This document shows positions 11,611-23,667 of a stretch of 64,000 bases of DNA, one piece after another. Position 1 is the first letter of the stretch, and each line of letters opens with the position of its first letter. The translations under genes were made by a program, and so were the position numbers. The notes below the pieces were generated by a model. It saw only the letters and a program-made list of their open reading frames with translations. It made no database searches and was not told the origin of the DNA. This stretch comes from Dasypus novemcinctus (taxonomy: Eukaryota > Chordata > Mammalia > Cingulata > Dasypodidae), in contig NC_080680.1 of assembly GCF_030445035.2 (NCBI RefSeq), positions 46,265,212 through 46,329,211 on the forward strand, in the 5' to 3' direction.

Positions 11611-13457
11611 ATGCCTGTTCTGTATCAGTTGAGATTATCATATGTTTTGTATTCTTTGTTCTATTCATGTGGTGTATTACATTAATTGATTTTCTTATTC
11701 TGAACCACCCTTGCATTTCTGGGATAAATCCACTTCATTATGGCTTATAATTCTTTTACTGCCCTGTTAGGTTCAGTTTGCTGGTATTTTTTTTGAGGAT
11801 GTTTACATCTCTATTCATGAGGGTCTAGTTTTCTTTTCTTGTGGTTTTTTTAATCTGGTTTTGGAATGAGTTAGGAAGTGCTCCTCCCTTTTCAATTTTT
11901 TGGAAGAGTTTGAGCAGTATCGGTGTTAATTCTTCTTTGAATGGTAAAATCCTGGGCTTTTCTTCATTGGGAGATTTTTGATTGCTGGTTCAATTTCTTG
12001 TTATTGGTCTAAGATCTGTTTCTTCTAGAGTCAGTGTACGTTGTGCATGCACTCCAAGGAATTTTTCCATTTCATCTAGGATATCTAATTTGTTGACTTA
12101 AAATTGTTCATAATGTCCTCTTAAAATCCTTTATATTCCTGTGGGGACTGTAGTAATTTCCTCCCCTTTGTTCCTGACTTTAGTACTTTGCATCTTTTTT
12201 GTCAATCTAGCTGAAGTTTTATCAATTTTATTCTTTTCACAGAGCCAGCTTTTGGTTTCACTGATTCTATTCATTTGTTTTGTTTTTTTAGTTCTCTATT
12301 TCATTTATCTCTACTTTAATCTTTATGTCCTTTGGTCTGCTCACTTTGGGTTTAGGTTGCTCTTCTTTTTCTAGTTCCTTGAGTTGTGAGTTAAATCTGT
12401 AATTTGAGCTCTTCCTTTTCAGCATAAACATTTTAGGGCTATAAATTTCTCTTTGACCATTGCCTGACCCATGTCCCAAACATTTTAATATCTTCTGTTT
12501 TTGTTTTTTTTTCATTTGTCTCAAGATCTTTCCTGATTTCCCTTGTGATATTTTTTGACCCATTGATTGTTTGAGAATATTTTGTTAAACTTCCATATAG
12601 CTCTCCGTCTATTATTAGATTTCTAGCTTTATTTGATTTTGGTTAGAGATGATGCTTTGTGTAATTTCAGTCTTTTTTAAGTTATTGCGACTTGTTTTGT
12701 TATTTCACATATGGTCTGTCCTGGAAAAAAACCATGTGTGCTTGAGAAGAATGAATGTGTATTCTGCTGTTTTAAGGTTCAGTATTGTGTGTATGTCTCC
12801 TTGGTCTCATTTATTTATAGTGTTGTTCAAGTTCTCAGTTTCCTTACTGATCTCCTGTTTAGATGTTCTGCCCATTGATGAAAGTGGTATATTGAAGTCT
12901 CCAACTATTATTGTCAGGTGTCGTTTTCTCCCATCAGTTTTGTCAATGTTTACCTCTTTTATTTTGGGGCATTGTGCATAAATGTTTTTGCTTATTATTT
13001 CTTCTTCATGGAATGATCCTTCTACAAATATATGTGTCCTTTTATTGTTTGGTTTGGTTTTGGGTTTTTTTGCCTCTTATGTGAGTTTTTGAGTGAGTCT
13101 GTTCTGTCCCATATTGTTATGCTAGCTGTTTTGGTTACCATTCACATGGAATTTTTTTTCTTCCTTTTGCTTTCAACATTTGCATCTATGTGTCTAAGGT
13201 GAGTCTCTTGTAAATAACATATAGTTGGATCATACTCTTTTATCCTGTCTTTTGATTAGAGTCCTTAATCCATTTACATTGAATGTAATTACTAATAAGA
13301 CAGGACTTATGTCAGCCATTTTGTCCTTTGTTTCTTATATGTCTTATGTCTTTTTTTCCCTTTTTTAATTGCAGTCTTCTTTTGCATTTAGTTGATCTTT
13401 CATGATGTAATTAACTGATATCTATCTCATTTTCATTTCTGTATATATTTTATGACT

Positions 13458-13543
13458 TTTTTTTTTTTAGGAGGTCCTGGGGATAGAACCTGGGACTCGT
13501 TCATGGGAAGCAGGCACTGAACCACTGAGCTGCATCTACTCCC
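13458..13543 (-). mobile_element. DAS-related SINE head fragment
   Basis: T-tract, then GAGGTCCTGGGGATAGAACC, then GGGAAGCAGGCACTGAACCA, then CATCTACTCCCC: an old DAS tRNA-like head in reverse. First of five DAS pieces in 1.3 kb. Confidence 0.7.
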
Positions 13544-13573
13544 CAATGAGAGTTGGTTTTATCATTATTTGTT

Positions 13574-13660
13574 TTGTTTTTAGGAGGTACCAGGTATCAA
13601 ACCCAGGACCTCATATGTGGGAAACAGGCACATAACCAGTTGAGCTACATCTACTCCCCT
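13574..13660 (-). mobile_element. DAS-related SINE head fragment
   Basis: GGAGGTACCAGGTATCAAAC, then CCAGGACCTCATATGTGGGA, then AGTTGAGCTACATCTACTCC: the same type as its neighbour, diverged independently. Confidence 0.7.
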
Positions 13661-13805
13661 ATATAATTTTAAATATTTTGTGGTTACCTTGAGTTTGTAT
13701 TAAATAACCTTAGTCTATAACCTACTAGTCCAAAAAGGTGCCACCCTGTCTTCAATAACCTACAGAGTCCCTATTCCTAGATTCCTTTGTAGTAGCATTT
13801 TTTGT

Positions 13806-14175
13806 TTTTTTTTAAGATTTATTTTATTTATTTATTTCTGCCTCCCTTGTTGTTAGCACTCAATGTCTGCTCTCTGTGTCCATTTGTTGTATTCTCCTCT
13901 TCTTTTTAGAAGGCACCAGGAATTGAACCCAGGACCTCCCATGTAGGAGGGAGGTACCTAGTGGCTTGAGCTACCTCTCCTCCCTGCTTGTTGTATCTCT
14001 CATTGTGTTTTCTCATTGTGTCTCTTCATTGCATCATCTTGTTGCATCAGCTCGCTGTGCCAGCCCATCATGTCAGCTCACTGTCTTGCTTGTCTTCTTT
14101 TGGAGGCACCATGAACCTGGGACCACTTTTGTGGTAGATGGGTATGCAACTGCTTGAGCCACATCCACTTCCCAG
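13806..14175 (-). mobile_element. DAS SINE, full-length but diverged
   Basis: The tail side (T-tract, TTTATTTATTTATTTCTGCC) is followed by the body (CTGCTCTCTGTGTCCATTTG) and the tRNA-like head ending CTTGAGCCACATCCACTTCC. An extra head-like AGGCACCAGGAATTGAACCC at about 13912 suggests an internal duplication or an older copy beneath it. Confidence 0.7.
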
Positions 14176-14308
14176 TAGTAGTATTTTAGTAAAACCCAGT
14201 CACCTCTCATTTTCCAGGCCCCAAGATTTTACCCAGTTTTAGTCTGCCTACACAGTGAGAGAGGGAGCCTCACTTAGAAGACATTGTGAGGAGAGCTCTA
14301 TATGTATT

Positions 14309-14402
14309 ATTATTTTGGGGGGAGGTACTAAGGCTGGGTATTGAACCCAGGACCTTGTATGTGGAAAGTTGGCACTCAACCACTGAGCCACATTGGTTCC
14401 CC
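14309..14402 (-). mobile_element. DAS-related SINE head fragment
   Basis: GGAGGTACTAAGGCTGGGTA, then TTGAACCCAGGACCTTGTAT, then CAACCACTGAGCCACAT. The next DAS inserted at its 5' end. Confidence 0.7.
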
Positions 14403-14404
14403 TA

Positions 14405-14797
14405 TATGTTTTTTTTTCTCTCCCCTCCCCCAGTTGGCTGCTCTCTCTGTCCATTCACTGTGTGTTCTTCTGTGAACGCTTGTGTTCTTGTCAGCAACAC
14501 CCAGAATCTGTGTCTCGTTTTGTTGCATCATCTTGCTGCGTCAGCTCTCCGTGTGTGCAGTGCCATTCCTGGGCAGGCAGCGCTTTTCTCGCGCTGGGTG
14601 GCTCCTTTATGGGACGCACTCCTTGCGTGTGGGGCTCCCCTATGTGGGGGACACACCTGTGTGGCATGGCACTCCTTGCGCACATCAGCACTGTGCGTGG
14701 GCCAGCTCATCACACAGGTCAGGAGGCCTTGGGTTTGAACCTTGGACCTCCCATGTGGTAGGTGGACACCCTATCCATTGGGCCAAATCTGCTTCCC
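14405..14797 (-). mobile_element. DAS SINE, nearly full length
   Basis: Poly(T) start, then CCCCAGTTGGCTGCTCTCTC, the body with CCATTCCTGGGCAGGCAG, and the head GGGTTTGAACCTTGGACCTC.. ending GCCAAATCTGCTTCCCC. The flanks CCCCTATATG and CCCCCTATGTG look like a decayed target-site duplication. The GC-rich open frames here on both strands are SINE artefacts. Confidence 0.85.
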
Positions 14798-14819
14798 CCT
14801 ATGTGTATTTTTAAACCTC

Positions 14820-15700
14820 CTAAGGTGATAGAAAAAATTAGAGGTTTTCAGTACCTTGACCTATGTCTGAATAATTTCACATTCCAGCTACATATATTGT
14901 AGGCCACAGGAACAATTTAAGTAAGGCAATTGATTGTACTCAACTCAGTCTAAAATATTATTCTCAAAGGAAGAAATAATCAGAATAATCAGTAATGGTC
15001 TGATTTTTAAATAATTACTAATGCTGTACCCTAGTTAGATATGTAAGTATTTGTCTTACAGATGAGCTACTAATGATACTCAAATCTTGTGAGGATTTTC
15101 TCTTGAGTTCCTTGAGAATTAACTCAATTCCCTTTCCAAGGGAATTTTATGTCTAAGTCACTGTCAAGTCCACTATAAAAACTTAAGATATCACATTATG
15201 TCACATTAATGAATGTCACATAATGGATTCAAAGGACAAAGGAGACTTTTGAAGGATGTCTTTGATTCTAAACACGAGGAAAAAGATACACATTAAAATA
15301 TTGTAAGAGTTCTATCTTATCAAGAAATTGTCTCTGGTTTGAGAAAACTAAGTTCTTGTTATACACATCAGATAGCAACTTAGATCAGCTGCTAGGCATC
15401 CCTTGCACTCACTTTTGGGGGAACCTGGAATTATACAGTTCTGACACTTTTTTTGAGTTACTGGTATTACCAGGGTTGTTCAGTCCTAATTCATCTGGGC
15501 TAACAGACCAATTCTTCATGGTGGGAGAATTTGAGCATGCTGGTCTATTCCTTCTATGAGAGAGAAGGACTGGATAAAATTTCAGCTAGATCTGCAGAAG
15601 GATTATCAACTGCTTAAGGGATATAGCATAGGTTGAGGGGCAACCTGAGGGACCAAGTTGTCAACTGAGAGGAGGTTAGGAAGAAAATCTTGCAATAATA
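14820..15700. other. CDC37L1 intron, no recognised feature
   Basis: Apparently unique AT-rich intronic sequence between the DAS cluster and the next L1. No coding or repeat signal was recognised. Confidence 0.5.
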
Positions 15701-15716
15701 GTAACATCTCATTTTC

Positions 15717-18700
15717 TTTCTTTTTTTTGTTTTTTTTAAATTTTTAAACTTTAATTGCCTTTTTTTAAAAAAAGAGACATGGATCACAAGAAAATGTTAC
15801 ATTAAAAAATATAAGAGGTTCCCATATACCCCACCCCATCCCACCCCTCCCACATCAACAACCTCTTTAATCATTGTGACACATTCACTGCATTTGGTGA
15901 ATACATTTTGGAGCACTGCTGCACTGCATGGATTATAGTTTACATTGTAGTTTACACTCTCCTCCAATACATTCATTGGGTTATGGGAGGATATATAATG
16001 TCTAGCCTTTGTCCCTGCAATATCATTTAGGACAACTCCAAGTCCCAAAAATGCCCCACATCACATCTCTTCTTCCCTCTCCCTGCCCTCAGCAGCTACT
16101 GTGGCCACTTTCTCCACATAAATGCTACAGTTTCTTCCATTACTAGTCACAATAGTTTTATAGTAGAATACCAGTAAGTTCACTCTAATCCATTTTTTAT
16201 TTCCCCATCCTGTGGACTGTGGAATGGTGATGTCCACTCCACCTCTATATTGAGAGGGGGCTTAGCTCCCACATGGTTGATGGATGCCATTCTCCTGCTT
16301 GGAGTGGTAGGCACTCTCAGTTCCCTGATGTGGTGGTTAACCATCTTCACCTCCCTGTTAGCTGACCTGGGTAAGTCCAATGAACTGGAGAGTAGGAGTT
16401 GCAACTCTGCTGAGACTCAGGGCCCAGTTGGCATATGGCCAGTCCAGAGATTCAAGTCTCCTGGGTATACACCAACACCAGTGCCAACCACAGGTTCAGT
16501 AAAAGTAACAAGAGGCATGTGTAGAAAGGTCACATCTGAGTCCATCTCCATCACACTCAGGAACACAAATTACAGAGTAAGGCCCACTGACAAGGCACTG
16601 AACTCCAGAGCCATCTGCTGTGACTGTAGAACCTGTGTGTCTCTGTAGCCCTCGGGATCACCAGTACCTGGGGTTGTATCTACTTTGGCTGTCTCTGGGG
16701 TCCTACCGAGACGTGTGTAAGTGCAACCCCTCTGATGACCTCCCGATTCTTTTTTGAAGACTCTTAGCCATATAAACTCATTTGTCTTTACCATTATACC
16801 CCTTTTATTCAAGGTCTTTTTCTAGTTGCATCACCATCTGGTGGTTGGTAGTAATTTCTTAGCACCAGAGAGGCTCATCCCTGGGAGTCATGTCCCACGC
16901 TGGGGGAAAGGTAATGCGTTTACATGCTGAGTTTGGTTTAGAGAGTGGACACATTTGAGCAACATGGAGGCTTTCAGGAGGTAACCCTGCAGCTCTAGGC
17001 CTAGTTGAAATTTCAGGCACACAGGCTTATAAGCATAGTCATCAGTAGCAATGGCTCATCATTGTACCATCCTTCTTCACTGGTCTTTGCCCTTGCACTT
17101 GGGGGATTGTTGCTGTTCCATTGGGGAATGTGACAGAGCTTCCCTGGCTAGGAACTCAGCATTCCCTCAGGTGTCATTCGTAAGTGCAACTACTATGAAA
17201 AAACCCAATGAATATCCAAACATTTTATATACCCTATATACATGCCCTGGAGAACTCCCTCCCAACCATGTGTCCCCCATCAATAACATCCCACACCAGT
17301 GTTTCTCCCCTGCCATAGTTGAACCCGTCCATGGTCCAAAACTTCTTTAAAAATTGAGCCAAATATATTGCCAAATTCAATTAGTAGTAAAATGAAATGG
17401 TAATGATAGGTTTAAAGATTAGAAATAGAATACATACTAATTTAGAAAAACTAAAAGTAAAAAATAAATTGGTGTATTACAAAATGAAAAATATCATAAA
17501 ACTTTGTTTTTGATGTTTTGCCTTTCATCGCTGTAATAGGTGTTCCCCTGTATGTACAGTGGCAAGGCAGTTTCTTTCATTCCTTCCTCGGTGTCTACAT
17601 ACATTTTTTTTTTTTTTTTTAATTTTGTCTTCAAAAAAGTTTTATATCACAGTAAAGTCACCTATACAATACAGGGGACTCCCATATATCCAATATCAAA
17701 CCCTTTTCTCCCTTCCTCAGCAATGATCTTTCTACATGTTCATGCTATATTTGCTGCAGCTAATGTACAGATACTGAAACATAGTTACCAAACATGGTTC
17801 CATTTTGGTTTACATTATGGTTTATATTTTAGACTGTATAATTTCTAAATTTTTAGTTAATTATGGCTTACATTATGGTTTATATTTTAGCCTATAGACT
17901 TTTATACATTTTTGGTGAAATTTAATATATCCTATATCCATCATTGCACGATGTTATGGAACACTTCCATTGCCCCCCAGTTACCCTACTTCCATCTATT
18001 ATATTCCTCTCTCCCCCACCCCTCAGGGCCCACAGTGTCAGCCAAGCTTCACTGCTTGAAGGACCAGATTCACAGATGCTTGCAACAATGCTGAGGGCTT
18101 GACACACTAGATCATCCTCCCCCATTGGGAGCCACCAGTTGTCTTGTGAGCCACAATTCCCTGTTTGAGAACTTCAGGCCTCCCCAAGATGGGGGTACAC
18201 CTTTGCACTCATGGTATGGGGCTCCACCCAGTGATAAAAACACACTATGAGAAGATGAGCACTCACATACTCCCTAGAAGCTTCCCCCTGTACCAGATGC
18301 CCCCTCCCTTAAGCACCTTAAACATGTGATCCTTCCTTATTGTATTTTCTGAAGGATTTTCTCAACAGTATAATTTCAACCATATACCTGACATTCTCCC
18401 ATATTCAGCTGTTTCCCCAGCCCTCCCCCCAATTCCTTGGGTCATCTGACCCATCCTCCCAACTCTAGCCCTACTCAAGCCTGCAACGCCCCACCCAATA
18501 GAATCCTTATGCCCGTCTTATCCCTTCCTGTACAACTACTTATCTCCACTTTATCATAGATTTCACCCATGTAGGCATCAGCTCACAACCTTCCTCTCCC
18601 CCCACCCAATTTCCTGTAAGCCTATCATCCAGTCTCTAGCTCTCTGAGACAGCTTGGTTTGCTTATTTCATATCAGAGAGGTCATGTAGTATTTGTTCTT

Positions 18701-21174
18701 TAATGCATAGCTTGCTTTACTTAACATAAGGTCCTCAAGATTCATCCATGTTATCCCATGTGTTTGTACTGTAGTCCTTCTTAAAATTGAGTAGTATCCC
18801 ATTGTATAAATATACCACATTTTCTTTATCCATTCATCTGTTGATGGGCATTTGGGTTGATTCCAGCTTTTGGCAGTAGTGAATAATGCCACTGTGAACA
18901 CTGGTGTGTATTTTTGGTTTGTGTCCTTATTTTCAGTTCTTCTGGGTATATACCTAACAGTGGAATTGCTGGGTCAATGGCAAGTCTATAGCTAGTTTTT
19001 TGAGAAACCGCCAAACTGTCCTCCAGAATGGCTGGATCCTTCTGCATTCCCACCAGCAATGGATGAGTGTTCCCATTCCTCCACATCCTCTCCAACACTT
19101 GTGGTCTTCTGTTTTTTCAATAGCCACCAGTCTAATGGGAGTAAGATGGTATGTCATTGTAGTTTTGATTTGCATTTCCCTAATAGCTAGTGATTTTGAG
19201 CATCTTTTCATGTGCTGTTTAGCCATTTGTATTTCCTCTTTGGAGAAGCATCTGTTCAAATCTCTTTTCCATTTTTAAAATGGGTAGTCTTTTTAATTTT
19301 GAATATAGGATTTCTTTATATATGCAGGATATTAGTCTCCCATCAGATATATGGTTACCAAATATTTTCTCCATTTGGGTAGGCTGTCTTTTCACTTTCT
19401 TGACAAACTCCTTGAGGTGCAAAAGGCTTTAATTTTGAGGCGGTCCCATTTATCTATTTGTTCTTTTGCTGCTCGTGCTTTGGATGTGAAGTTCATGAAG
19501 CCATTTCCTATTAAAAGGTCCTGTAAATGCTTCCCTACATTGTTTTCCAAAGTCTTTATGATATTGGCTCTTATATTTAGGTCTCTGATCCATCTTGAGT
19601 TGATTTTTGTAAAAGGTGTGAGATGGCAATCCTTTCATTCTTTTACATATGGCTATCCAGTTCTCCAGGCACCATTTGTGGAGTGGGCATGGTGACCTTA
19701 TCAAATATCAGATGACTGTATATGTGAATATCTGTATCTGAACTCTTAATTCGGTTCCATTGGTCAGTATGTCTATCCTTGTGCCAGTACCATGCCATTT
19801 TCACCACTCTAGCTTTGTAGTATGTTTTGAAGGCAGGTAATAAAGTCAGGTAGAAAATTTTCATTTTCCTTTTTCAATATGTCTTTGGCTATTCCGGGCC
19901 TCTTTTCCAAATTTCATAGTTTTTCTAGTTAATTAAAAAATGCTGTGTTGATTTTTATTGGGATTCCATTGAATCTGTAGATCAGTTTGGGTAGGATAGA
20001 CATGTTAGTGATATTTAGTCTTCCTACCCATGAACTGGGAATTTTCTTCCATTTATTTAAGTCTTCTTTGATTTCCTTGAACAGTGTTGTATAGTTTTCT
20101 GTATATAAGTCTTTTTCATCTTTAATTAAATTTATTCCTAGATATTTGATTTTTTTAATTTACTATTGCAAATGGTATTTGTTTCTTGATTTCCTCCTCA
20201 GATTGCTCATTATTGGTGTACAGAAATGCTACTGATTTTTGCAGATTGAAAACCTGTGACTTTACTGAACTCATAAGTTCTAGAAGCTTTGTAGATTTCT
20301 CAGGGCTTTCTATGTATAGGATCATGTCATCTGCAAATAGTGAAATTTTTACTTCTTTCTTTCCAATTTGATGCCTTTTATATCTGGTTCTTGCTTCAGT
20401 GCTCAATCAAGTACTTCTAATGTAGTGTTAAATAGGAGGGGTGATAGTGGGTATCCTTGTCTTGTTCCTGATTTGAGGGGGAAAGCTTTCAGTATTTCAC
20501 CATTGTAAATAATGTTAGCTGTGGGTTTTTCATATATACCCTTTATCATGTTCAGAAAGTTTCCTTCTGTTCCTATCTTTTGTAGTGTTTTTATCAAGAA
20601 AGGGTGCTGTATTTTGTCAAATGCTTTTTCTGCATCTATAGATATGATCATGTGATTTTTTTTCCTTCGATCTGTTAATATGGTGTATTACCTTAATTGA
20701 TTTTCTTATGTTGACCATCCTTTCATACTAGGAATGAAACTTGCTTGGTCATGGTGTATAATTCATTTAATGTGTTATTGAATATGATTAGCAAGTATTT
20801 TGTTGAGAATTTTTACATCTAGGATCATTAGAGAGATTGGTCTGTGATTTTCCTTTCTTGTGGTAACTTGGTTTGGCTCTGTTATTAGGGTAATTTTGGC
20901 ATCATAGAATGAGTTAGGCAGTGTTCCTTCTATTTCAATTTTTTGAAAGAGTATAAGCAACATTGGCATTAGTTCTTTCAGGAGTGTTCGGTAGAATTCA
21001 CCTATGAAGCCATCTGGCCCAGGGCTCTTCTTAGTTGGGAGGTTTTTAATGACTGATTCTCTTTACTTGTGATTGTTTTGTTGAGATCGTCAATTTTTTC
21101 TTTCATCAATGTAGGCTGCTTACGTGTTTCTAGGAATTTGTCTGTTTCCTCTAAATTGTCCTTCTTGTTGGCAT
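15717..21174 (-). mobile_element. 5'-truncated L1, 5.46 kb, with ~3 kb 3' UTR and target-site duplication
   Basis: The direct repeats GTAACATCTCATTTTC (15701-15716) and GTAACATCCCATTTTC (21175-21190) bound the element; they differ at one base. The T-rich 3' end is at about 15717. The 3' UTR runs to about 18667. ORF2 relic sequence from 18668 to 21174 covers the RT catalytic region to the C-terminus. The copy lacks the endonuclease and ORF1. Its 3' UTR is the same family as those at 7463, 37909 and 57672. Confidence 0.85.
18668..21174 (-). pseudogene. L1 ORF2 relic: RT and C-terminal domain
   Basis: The RT segment includes [31 protein letters not shown] and [18 protein letters not shown], with the FADD catalytic box at about 20330. 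The C-terminal region includes [20 protein letters not shown] (zinc-knuckle-like Cys/His cluster) and ends LKNKYYMTSLI with a stop at 18668. At least half a dozen frameshifts or stops separate these pieces, so no full-length protein can be made. Confidence 0.85.
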
Positions 21175-21190
21175 GTAACATCCCATTTTC

Positions 21191-22222
21191 ATAACAGTTT
21201 ACAAGTTGCAAAACACATATATGTTCTATTATTTTGTCTTCTAAAAAATTCTGTGACACCTAGATATTATTATTATGGTAGCTCCATTTTATGGATAAAC
21301 AAACTGAAGCTCATAGAGATTAATTTGCCTAAAGTAACGTAAGTGATAGAGCTAATGCCCTAATCTTGGATTTCTGTCCTGCTTTACTGCTCATTCACCT
21401 ACACCACAAGACTGTTGTTGAATAATATCCTACAAAAAGGACAGGGTACACTTAATGTACTCTTAGGGAGAATTGGTCAGAGGAACAATAGTTGAGAATG
21501 TTAGTAGATGAGAATGTGGAGCAGTAAGTGGAATTTAAGTGCATTTAAGTTAGGTATTTTGGTTGTTTTTAGTTTTGTTTTTAATTCTTTCCATGAATTT
21601 TTAATTCTTTCCCTGACAGTTTTTAGGGAGCTGGGCAGATGAGTTCTGGACAATCTTCTAGGCCAACTCTAACTTTGAAAATTCTCTCATGGAAAACTGA
21701 AGCCTAGTCTTAATAGAGTAATTAGAAGCTTTCTTCTGAAGACCTTTGGAATTTGCCAAGGCAGACTGTATGGTCAGAAAAGGTCTTAACACTTTTCAAA
21801 GACTGGAAGATTTTTGGAGAGTGAGATACTATAATAAGGTTATTAATATTTTTAAATAGCTTAAATATGGGAAATACTTTAGCTTTTCTTTTTTTTTTTT
21901 GACATTTGTAAAATAAGCCAAATTCCATTATCCTTATTTTTGAGAGGACTAAAGCAAGGCTTTTAAATATATATATATATATAGAGAGAGAGAGAGGTAT
22001 AAAACTAGTCACCCTAGGTTTAACCAATTTTTTTTTAAATTTTTTTTTAATTTTATTTTTTTACTTTTGTTCTTTTTTTTTTAAATTTTATTAAATTGTG
22101 ATGAATTATTTTCTCTTTAAGGATGGCATTACTACTAAGTAGTAGAAGCAGGATTAGAGCTGAGATCCAGTGTTATTTTAGCATCCCAGACCTCAGTCAT
22201 TTATATGTGCCACTTCCTTCAT
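21191..22222. other. CDC37L1 intron with a TA/GA microsatellite
   Basis: Mostly unclassified intron. A compound repeat, (TA)n followed by (GA)n, lies at about 21966-21996, and T-rich sequence at 22028-22096. Confidence 0.5.
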
Positions 22223-22237
22223 AAAGACTTGATTGAG

Positions 22238-22596
22238 GGAAACGGACTTGGCCCAGTGGTTAGGGCGTCTGTCTACCACATGGGAGGTCCGCGGTTCAAA
22301 CCCCGGGTCTCCTTGACCTGTGTGGAGCTGGCCCATGCGCAGTGCTGATGCGCGCAAGGAGTGCCCTGCCACGCAGGGGTGTCCCCTGCGTAGGGGAGCC
22401 CCACGCGCAAGGAGTGCGCCCCATAAGGAGAGCCGCCCAGCGCGAAAGAAAGTGCAGCCTGCCCAGGAATGGCGCCACCCACACTTCCCATGCCGCTGAC
22501 AACAACAGAAGTGGACAAAGAAACAAGACGCAGCAAATAGACACAGAGAACAGACAACCAGGGGAGAGGGGAATTAAATAAATAAATCTTTAAAAA
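22238..22596 (+). mobile_element. DAS SINE, full length with perfect target-site duplication
   Basis: The head GGGAAACGGACTTGGCCCAG, a B-box-like GGTTCAAACCCCGG near 22292, the GC-rich body and an A-rich (AAATAAATAAAT) tail are all present. AAAGACTTGATTGAG is repeated exactly at 22223-22237 and 22597-22611. The copy is in the CDC37L1 last intron, about 1 kb upstream of the terminal exon. Confidence 0.95.
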
Positions 22597-22611
22597 AAAG
22601 ACTTGATTGAG

Positions 22612-23565
22612 AAAAATCCAAACTAGCTAGCTTTTTCATGTTTACAATGAAAGAATCACAAAATGTATTTTACTAAGAAGTTGTTTTGAAAATGCTGCTT
22701 CTCTGTGAGATGGGACTCTTTTCCTCACTGGCATTTATCAAAAAATAAACATACATGAAGTTAGGTGATACAGTAGAAAAATTCTATCACTAGCAGATAT
22801 TCAGGAATACTCAAGTAGACAAAATTGTATTGGAAGAATTCCCTCAAGTATTGGGTCCTAAGAGTTCATGTCTGTATTCACGGTGCTTTAACAATGAATA
22901 ATTTTAATTTTGCATTTATTGAATCATGGTTTTTATGTTTTCTGTTCCTAGTTTAGAAACATACAGAACATTTATAAGTTCTCCTTTTGTTTAAATAATA
23001 ACACTTTTTAAACTCTTCTTTTATTGTTGGTTGATTTTTAATGTGGGTCTAAACACCTCTCAAAAGATTCAAGTTTCTCACTCTAGTTTGTTACCCTACA
23101 TAACAAAAATAGACCATGAGTATAACTATATTTTATTAAATAAATGGATTTTTTCTTTATTTAAGTGTTATAATATTTAGTATGTACTGTTGTAATTAAA
23201 TAGTAATCTTCAAAATACATTTTGCTGGCTTAAATACACATTTATTAAATTATTAGTAGCCAAGCACATATAATCACATGGATGGTATAGTTTTGTATGA
23301 TTAAATAATTAAAATCACAGTTTTGTTAAAACTAGAAAAAAAGTGTTTATTTCTATCTTTCATATATATCATTCTGTCTATATATTTTTGGATTAAGTGT
23401 TAATATCCCATTTTTTCTCTGTTTTCTTGGGTTTTAGCCCAAGTTCATCTTCTTTTCCACTGTATTGCACTGCAGGGAAGTAGAGGATGTGAAACTAAAT
23501 ATATAGTTGCACATACTGGCATAAAACTGATTACCATATTTGTTTTCCCCTTCATTTTTTTTCAG
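22612..23565. other. CDC37L1 last intron, 3' end
   Basis: AT-rich unique sequence running into the polypyrimidine tract and acceptor of the terminal exon. No other feature seen. Confidence 0.5.
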
Positions 23566-23667
23566 AATCCAGATTATCTTCAGTATTCTATCAATACAGC
23601 TCTCTGCAGTTTAAACTCAGTGGTACATAAAGATGATGATGAACCCAAAATGATGGACACTGTATAA
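23566..23667 (+). CDS. CDC37L1: CDC37L1 terminal coding exon
   Basis: The exon opens at TTTTTTTTCAG|AAT and encodes the last 33 residues (NPDYLQYSINTALCSLNSVV.., ending EPKMMDTV) with a TAA at 23665-23667. With the three upstream exons it completes the C-terminal half of this Hsp90 co-chaperone. The acidic tail with MMDTV is the same ending I recall for human CDC37L1. No frameshift or premature stop is visible across the four exons. Confidence 0.95.
   Translation, partial: NPDYLQYSINTALCSLNSVVHKDDDEPKMMDTV

Larger units (their letters stand above)
9428..13440 (-). mobile_element. Old L1, minus strand, 3' UTR through ORF2
   Basis: The T-rich start at 9428 and the ACAGGTTTACAGAAAAATCA block are an L1 3' end. 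ORF2 C-terminal sequence follows from about 9880 (TTCATCCATGCTGTAACATG, ATAATATTCCATAG). The RT region is at 11257-11640, and endonuclease-side sequence at about 12280-13340. Many stops break the frame. A DAS block at about 10476-10782 is inserted in it. Confidence 0.75.

Noticed and set aside
14286-14814. Overlapping Cys/Trp-rich frames on both strands, repeated near 22273, 27726, 55338, 60732 and 62640
   Set aside because: All fall in DAS SINE bodies and are the same SINE translated in different frames.
22255-22310. Possible functional tRNA gene from the box A/B-like sequence
   Set aside because: It is the tRNA-derived head of a DAS SINE with a SINE body, A-rich tail and target duplication; the same head recurs many times.
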